This document shows positions 56,301-64,000 of a stretch of DNA of 64,000 nucleotides, piece by piece (position 1 is the stretch's first letter; each line of letters opens with the position of its first letter). Below the pieces are notes generated by a model. It did no database searches. It worked only from the letters and a program-made list of their open reading frames with translations, and was not told the origin of the DNA. The translations under genes and the position numbers were made by a program. The stretch is from Megachile rotundata. Its lineage: Eukaryota; Arthropoda; Insecta; Hymenoptera; Megachilidae. The stretch is taken from NCBI RefSeq assembly GCF_050947335.1, contig NW_027473857.1:62001-126000 (forward strand). The letters run 5' to 3'.

Positions 56301-59300
56301 AATATGGCTAATAATATGAGTTAGATTGATAATAATAAGAGTACTAAGTATAATAATTGTCGTTCTATCGATCATATAAGCATAATTTGGCTAATAATAT
56401 GAGTTAGATTGATAATAATAAGAGTAATAAGTATAGTAATTATCGTTCTACCGATCATATAAGCATAACATCGTTAATAATATGAGTTAGATTGATAACA
56501 GGGAGTGTAATAAGAATAGTAATTGTCGTTCTGTCGATCATATAAGCATAATATGGCTAATAATATGAGTTAGATTGATAATAATAAGAGTAATGAGTAT
56601 AGTAATTGTCGTTCTATCGATCATATCTGCATAATATGGTTAATAATATGAGTTAGATTGATAGTAGTGAGTGTAATAAGTATAGTAATTGTCGTTCTGT
56701 CGATCATATAAGCATAATATGGCTAATAATATGAGTTAGATTGATAATAATAAGAGTAATAAGTATAGTAATTGTCGTTCTATCGATCATATAAGCATAA
56801 TATGGCTAATAATATGAGTTAGGTTGATAATAATAAGAATAACCAGTATAGTAATTGTCGTTCTATCGATCATATCTGCATAATATGGTTAATAATATGA
56901 GTTAGATTGATAATAGTGAGTGTAATAAGTATAGTAATTGTCGTTCTGTCGATCATATAAGCATAATATGGCTAATAATATGAGTTAGATTGATAATAAT
57001 AAGAGTAATAAGTATAGTAAATGTCGTTCTATCGATCATATAAGCATAATATGGCTAATAATATGAGTTAGATTTATAATAATAAGAGTAATAAGTATAG
57101 TAATTGTCGTTCTATCGATCATATAAGCATAATTTGGCTAATAATATGAGTTAGATTGATAATAATAAGAGTAATGAGTATAGTAATTGCCGTTCTATCG
57201 ATCATATAAGCATAATATGGCTAATAATATGAGTTAGATTGATAATAATAAGAGCAATAAGTATAGTAATTGCCGTCCTATCGATCATATAAGCATAATA
57301 TGGCTAATAATATGAGTTAGATCGATAATAATAAGAGTAATGAGTATAGTAATTGTCGTTCTATCGATCATATAAGCATAATATGGCTAATAATATGAGT
57401 TAGATTGGTAATGCTATGAGTAATAAGTATAGTAATTATCGTTCTACCGATCATATAAGCATAATATGGTTAATAATATGAGTTAGATTGATAACAGGGA
57501 GTGTAATAAGTATAGTAATTGTCGTCCTATAGATCATATAAGCATAATATGGCTAATAATATGAGTTAGGTTGATAATAATAAGAATAATCAGTATAGTA
57601 ATTGTCGTTCTATCGATCATATCTGCATAATATGGTTAAAAATATGAGTTAGATTGATAATAGTGAGTGTAACAAGTATAGTAATTGTCGTTCTGTCGAT
57701 CGTAAAAGCATAATATGACTAATAATATGAGTTAGATTGATAATAATAAGAGTAATAAGTATAGTAATTGTCGTTCTATCGATCATATAAGCATATTTTG
57801 GCTAATAATATGAGTTAGATTGATAATAATAAGAGTAATAAGTATAGTAATTATCGTTGTACCGATCATATAAGCATAACATGGTTAATAATATGAGTTA
57901 GATTGATAACAGGGAGTGTAATAAGAATAGTAATTGTCGTTCTGTCGATCATATAAGCATAATATGGCTAACAAGATGAGTTAGATTGATAATAATAAGA
58001 GTAATGAGTATAGTAATTGTCGTTCTATCGATCATATCTGCATAATATGGTTAATAATATGAGTTAGATTGATAATAGTGAGTGTAATAAGTATAGTAAT
58101 TGTCGTTCTGTCGATCATATAAGCATAATATGGCTAATAATATGAGTTAGATTGATAATAATAAGAGTAATAAGTATAGTAATTGTCGTTCTATCGACCA
58201 TATAAGCATAATATGGCTAATAATATGAGTTAGGTTGATAATAATAAGAATAATCAGTATAGTAATTGTCGTTCTATCGATCATATCTGCATAATATGGT
58301 TAATAATATGAGTTAGATTGATAATAGTGAGTGTAATAAGTATAGTAATTGTCGTTCTGTCGATCATATAAGCATAATATGGCTAATAATATGAGTTAGA
58401 TTGATAATAATAAGAGTAATAAGTATAGTAATTGTCGTTCTATGGACCACATAAGCATAATATGGCTAATAATATGAGTTAGATTGATAATAATAAGAAT
58501 AATCAGTATAGTAATTGTCGTTCTATCGATCATATCTGCATAATATGGTTAATAATATGAGTTAGATTGATAATAGTAAGAGTAATAAGTATAGTAATTG
58601 TCGTCCTATCGATCATATAAGCATAATATGGCTAATAATATGAGTTAGATTTATAATAATAAGAGTAATAAGTATAGTAATTGTCGTTCTATCGATCATA
58701 TAAGCATAATATGGCCAATAATATGAGTTAGATTGATAATAATAAGAGTAATGAGTATAGTAATTGTCGTTCTATCGATCATATAAGCATAATATGGCTA
58801 ATAATATGAGTTAGATTGATAATAATAAGAGTAATAAGTATACTAATTGCCGTCCTATCGATCATATAAGCATAATATGGCTAATAATATGAGTTAGATT
58901 GATAATAATAAGAGTAATGAGTATAGTAATTGTCGTTCTATCGATCATATAAGCATAATATGGCTAATAATATGAGTTAGATTGGTAATGCTATGAGTAA
59001 TAAGTATAGTAATTATCGTTCTACCGATCATATAAGCATAATATGGTTAATAATATGAGTTAGATTGATAATAATAAGAGTAATAAGTATAGTAATTGTC
59101 GTTCTATCGATCATATAAGCATAATTTGGCTAATAATATGAGTTAGATTGATAATAATAAGAGTAATAAGTATAGTAATTATCGTTCTACCGATCATATA
59201 AGCATAACATGGCTAATAATATGAGTTAGATTGATAATAATAAGTGTAATAAGTATAGTAAATGTCGTTCTATCGATCATATAAGCATAATATGGCTAAT

Positions 59301-62300
59301 AATATGAGTTAGATTGATAATAATAAGAGTACTAAGTATAATAATTGTCGTTCTATCGATCATATAAGCATAATTTGGCTAATAATATGAGTTAGATTAA
59401 TAATAATAAGAGTAATAAGTATAGTAATTATCGTTCTACCGATCATATAAGCATAACATGGTAAATAATATGAGTTAGATTGATAATAGTGAGTGTAATA
59501 AGTATAGTAATTGTCGTTCTGTCGATCATATAAGCATAATATGGCTAATAATATGAGTTAGATTGATAATAATAAGAGTAATAAGTATAGTAATTGTCGT
59601 TCTATCGACCATATAAGCATAATATGGCTAATAATATGAGTTAGATTGATAATAATAAGAATAATCAGTATAGTAATTGTCGTTCTATCGATCATATCTG
59701 CATAATATGGTTAATAATATGAGTTAGATTGATAATAGTGAGTATAATAAGTATAGTAATTGTCGTTCTGTCGATCATATAAGCATAATATGGCTAATAA
59801 TATGAGTTAGATTGATAATAATAAGAGTAATGAGTATAGTAATTGTCGTTCTATCGATCATATCTGCATAATATGGTTAATAATATGAGTTAGATTGATA
59901 GTAGTGAGTGTAATAAGTATAGTAATTGTCGTTCTGTCGATCATATAAGCATAATATGGCTAATAATATGAGTTAGATTGATAATAATAAGAGTAATAAG
60001 TATAGTAAATGTCGTTCTATCGATCATATAAGCATAATATGGCTAATAATATGAGTTAGATTTATAATAATAAGAGTAATAAGTATAGTAATTGTCGTTC
60101 TATCGATCATATAAGCATAATTTGGCTAATAATATGAGTCAGATTGATAATAATAAGAGTAATGAGTATAGTAATTGTAGTTCTATCGATCATATAAGCA
60201 TAATATGGCTAATAATATGAGTTAGATTGATAATAATAAGAGTTATAGGTATAGTAATTGCCGTCCTATCGATCATATAAGCATAATATGGCTAATAATA
60301 TGAGTTAGATTGATAATAATAAGAGTAATGAGTATAGTAATTGTCGTTCAATCGATCATATAAGCATAATATGGCTAATAATATGAGTTAGATTGGTAAT
60401 GCTATGAGTAATAAGTATAGTAATTATCGTTCTACCGATCATATAAGCATAATATGGTTAATAATATGAGTTAGATTGATAGCAGGGAGTGTAATAAGTA
60501 TAGTAATTGTCGTTCTATCGATCATATAAGCATAATATGGCTAATAATATGAGTTAGATTGATAATAATAAGAGTTATAGGTATAGTAATTGCCGTCCTA
60601 TCGATCATATAAGCATAATATGGCTAATAATATGAGTTAGATTGATAATAATAAGAGTAATAAGTATAGTAATTATCGTTCTACCGATCATATAAGCATA
60701 ATATGGCTAATAATATGAGTTAGTTTGATAATAATAAGAGTACTAAGTATAATAATTGTCGTTCTATCGATCATATAAGCATAATTTGGCTAATAATATG
60801 AGTTAGATTGATAATAATAAGAGTAATAAGTATAGTAATTATCGTTGTACCGATCATATAAGCATAACATGGTTAATAATATGAGTTAGGTTGATAATAA
60901 TAAGAATAATCAGTATAGTAATTGTCGTTCTATCGATCATATCTGCATAATATGGTTAATAATATGAGTTAGATTGATAATAGTGAGTGTAATAAGTATA
61001 GTAATTGTCGTTCTGTCGATCATATAAGCATAATATGGCTAATAATATGAGTTAGATTGATAATAATAAGAGTAATAAGTATAGTAATTGTCGTTCTATC
61101 GACCATATAAGCATAATATGGCTAATAATATGAGTTAGGTTGATAATAATAAGAATAATCAGTATAGTAATTGTCGTTCTATCGATCATATCTGCATAAT
61201 ATGGTTAATAATATGAGTTAGATTGATAATAGTGAGTGTAATAAGTATAGTAATTGTCGTTCTGTCGATCATATAAGCATAATATGGCTAATAATATGAG
61301 TTAGATTGATAATAATAAGAGTACTAAGTATAATAATTGTCGTTCTATCGATCATATAAGCATAATTTGGCTAATAATATGAGTTAGATTGATAATAATA
61401 AGAGTAATAAGTATAGTAATTATCGTTCTACCGATCATATAAGCATAACATGGTTAATAATATGAGTTAGATTGATAACAGGGAGTGTAATAAGAATAGT
61501 AATTGTCGTTCTGTCGATCATATAAGCATAATATGGCTAATAATATGAGTTAGATTGATAATAATAAGAGTAATGAGTATAGTAATTGTCGTTCTATCGA
61601 TCATATCTGCATAATATGGTTAATAATATGAGTTAGATTGATAGTAGTGAGTGTAATAAGTATAGTAATTGTCGTTCTGTCGATCATATAAGCATAATAT
61701 GGCTAATAATATGAGTTAGATTGATAATAATAAGAGTAATAAGTATAGTAATTGTCGTTCTATCGATCATATAAGCATAATATGGCTAATAATATGAGTT
61801 AGGTTGATAATAATAAGAATAACCAGTATAGTAATTGTCGTTCTATCGATCATATCTGCATAATATGGTTAATAATATGAGTTAGATTGATAATAGTGAG
61901 TGTAATAAGTATAGTAATTGTCGTTCTGTCGATCATATAAGCATAATATGGCTAATAATATGAGTTAGATTGATAATAATAAGAGTAATAAGTATAGTAA
62001 ATGTCGTTCTATCGATCATATAAGCATAATATGGCTAATAATATGAGTTAGATTTATAATAATAAGAGTAATAAGTATAGTAATTGTCGTTCTATCGATC
62101 ATATAAGCATAATTTGGCTAATAATATGAGTTAGATTGATAATAATAAGAGTAATGAGTATAGTAATTGCCGTTCTATCGATCATATAAGCATAATATGG
62201 CTAATAATATGAGTTAGATTGATAATAATAAGAGCAATAAGTATAGTAATTGCCGTCCTATCGATCATATAAGCATAATATGGCTAATAATATGAGTTAG

Positions 62301-63350
62301 ATTGATAATAATAAGAGTAATGAGTATAGTAATTGTCGTTCTATCGATCATATAAGCATAATATGGCTAATAATATGAGTTAGATTGGTAATGCTATGAG
62401 TAATAAGTATAGTAATTATCGTTCTACCGATCATATAAGCATAATATGGTTAATAATATGAGTTAGATTGATAACAGGGAGTGTAATAAGTATAGTAATT
62501 GTCGTTCTATCGATCATATAAGCATAATATGGCTAATAATATGAGTTAGATTGATAATAATAAGAATAATCAGTATAGTAATTGTCGTTCTATCGATCAT
62601 ATCTGCATAATATGGTTAAAAATATGAGTTAGATTGATAATAGTGAGTGTAACATGTATAGTAATTGTCGTTCTGTCGATCGTAAAAGCATAATATGACT
62701 AATAATATGAGTTAGATTGATAATAATAAGAGTAATAAGTATAGTAATTGTCGTTCTATCGATCATATAAGCATATTTTGGCTAATAATATGAGTTAGAT
62801 TGATAATAATAAGAGTAATAAGTATAGTAATTATCGATGTACCGATCATATAAGCATAACATGGTTAATAATATGAGTTAGATTGATAACAGGGAGTGTA
62901 ATAAGAATAGTATTTGTCGTTCTGTCGATCATATAAGCATAATATGGCTAACAAGATGAGTTAGATTGATAATAATAAGAGTAATGAGTATAGTAATTGT
63001 CGTTCTATCGATCATATCTGCATAATATGGTTAATAATATGAGTTAGATTGATAATAGTGAGTGTAATAAGTATAGTAATTGTCGTTCTGTCGATCATAT
63101 AAGCATAATATGGCTAATAATATGAGTTAGATTGATAATAATAAGAGTAATAAGTATAGTAATTGTCGTTCTATCGAACATATAAGCATAATATGGCTAA
63201 TAATATGAGTTAGGTTGATAATAATAAGAATAATCAGTATAGTAATTGTCGTTCTATCGATCATATCTGCATAATATGGTTAATAATATGAGTTAGATTG
63301 ATATTAGTGAGTGTAATAAGTATAGTAATTGTCGTTCTGTCGATCATATA
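53330..63350. repeat. Higher-order repeats of 36 and 60 monomers in the right array
   Basis: The GATCGTAAAAGC monomer occurs at 54,712, 57,698 and 62,678, and the GAATAACCAG monomer at 53,851, 56,837 and 61,817. The first spacing is 2,986 bp (36 x 83 minus 2, because of the deletion near 56,233) and the second is 4,980 bp (60 x 83). Associated AGAGCAATAAG, TTGCCGTCC and TACTAATTGCC variants recur in the same order. Outer limits are approximate. Confidence 0.78.
56226..56239. repeat. Satellite monomer with a 2-bp deletion (81 bp)
   Basis: The sequence reads GCTAATAATGAGTT where the consensus has an extra AT before GAGTT. This is the only net length change I detect in the right array. The equivalent monomer of the neighbouring copy, at about 59,215, has the full-length sequence. 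Confidence 0.85.
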
Positions 63351-64000
63351 AGCATAATATGGCTAATAATATGAGTTAGATTGATAATAATAAGAGTAAT
63401 AAGTATAGTAATTGTCGTTCTATGGACCACATAAGCATAATATGGCTAATAATATGAGTTAGATTGATAATAATAAGAATAATCAGTATAGTAATTGTCG
63501 TTCTATCGATCATATCTGCATAATATGGTTAATAATATGAGTTAGATTGATAATAGTAAGAGTAATAAGTATAGTAATTGTCGTCCTATCGATCATATAA
63601 GCATAATATGGCTAATAATATGAGTTAGATTTATAATAATAAGAGTAATAAGTATAGTAATTGTCGTTCTATCGATCATATAAGCATAATATGGCCAATA
63701 ATATGAGTTAGATTGATAATAATAAGAGTAATGAGTATAGTAATTGTCGTTCTATCGATCATATAAGCATAATATGGCTAATAATATGAGTTAGATTGAT
63801 AATAATAAGAGTAATAAGTATACTAATTGCCGTCCTATCGATCATATAAGCATAATATGGCTAATAATATGAGTTAGATTGATAATAATAAGAGTAATGA
63901 GTATAGTAATTGTCGTTCTATCGATCATATAAGCATAATATGGCTAATAATATGAGTTAGATTGGTAATGCTATGAGTAATAAGTATAGTAATTATCGTT

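Larger units (their letters stand above)
40457..64000. repeat. 83-bp satellite array, right block (14-bp remainder, 283 monomers, 43-bp partial)
   Basis: The same satellite family continues after the insertion in the same orientation and phase. The first 14 bp complete the monomer interrupted at 38,996. Monomer starts then run from 40,471 to 63,958, a distance of 23,487 bp, which is 283 x 83 minus 2. The missing 2 bp trace to one monomer near 56,233. Monomer types differ in proportion from the far left of the window: a GGTAATGCTATG type and a GTACTAAG type are frequent here. The array runs off the right edge of the window, so its full length is unknown. Confidence 0.98.

Noticed and set aside
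1..64000. Simple TAA/GATA microsatellite or telomeric repeat
   Set aside because: The period is 83 bp with a complex, constant core (TCGTTCTATCGATC). Only part of each monomer is TAA-like, and no telomere-type short repeat is present.
1..64000. CENP-B box in the satellite
   Set aside because: No monomer contains the TTCG...CGGGA core. The TCGTTCTATCG segment only superficially resembles it, so a centromere role cannot be argued from this motif.

Overview
The window is almost entirely one tandem satellite DNA array, interrupted once by a 1,456-bp insertion that has the hallmarks of a solo LTR. The satellite monomer is 83 bp and AT-rich. Counting monomer starts gives 469 complete monomers before the insertion, one monomer split by it (69 + 14 bp), 283 complete monomers after it, and a 43-bp partial monomer at the right edge. 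I find no credible protein-coding gene, tRNA or rRNA. The satellite has stop codons in every frame, and no ORF of 60 codons or more lies outside the insertion.

A pure satellite block of more than 60 kb carrying an LTR-type insertion points to a eukaryotic nuclear genome, probably centromeric or pericentromeric heterochromatin. I do not recognise the satellite family and cannot name the organism. CpG sites in the monomer are mostly intact, which fits recent homogenisation or a genome with little germline CpG methylation.

Layout: (1) 1-38,996, left satellite block. It is organised as irregular higher-order repeats whose copies are offset by whole numbers of monomers (for example 39/38, 36, 39, 21, 30, 40, 42, 26, 26, 34 and 31). 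(2) 38,997-40,452, an insertion beginning TGTGACG and ending CGTTACA, flanked by a 4-bp direct repeat ATGG. It is GC-rich with A-rich, purine-rich and G-rich tracts, and has no believable ORF. (3) 40,457-64,000, right satellite block in the same phase. It includes a near-identical 1,743-bp (21-monomer) tandem duplication at 41,596-45,125 and 36- and 60-monomer duplications at 53-63 kb.

The best-supported point is that the same window holds a paralogous empty site for the insertion, at 46,512-46,515. The two sites are 7,519 bp apart, equal to the insertion plus one TSD (1,460 bp) plus exactly 73 monomers (6,059 bp). The insertion therefore most likely came after that block was duplicated. The array also shows almost no length change: no net indel in 469 left-hand monomers and a single net 2-bp deletion in 283 right-hand monomers.
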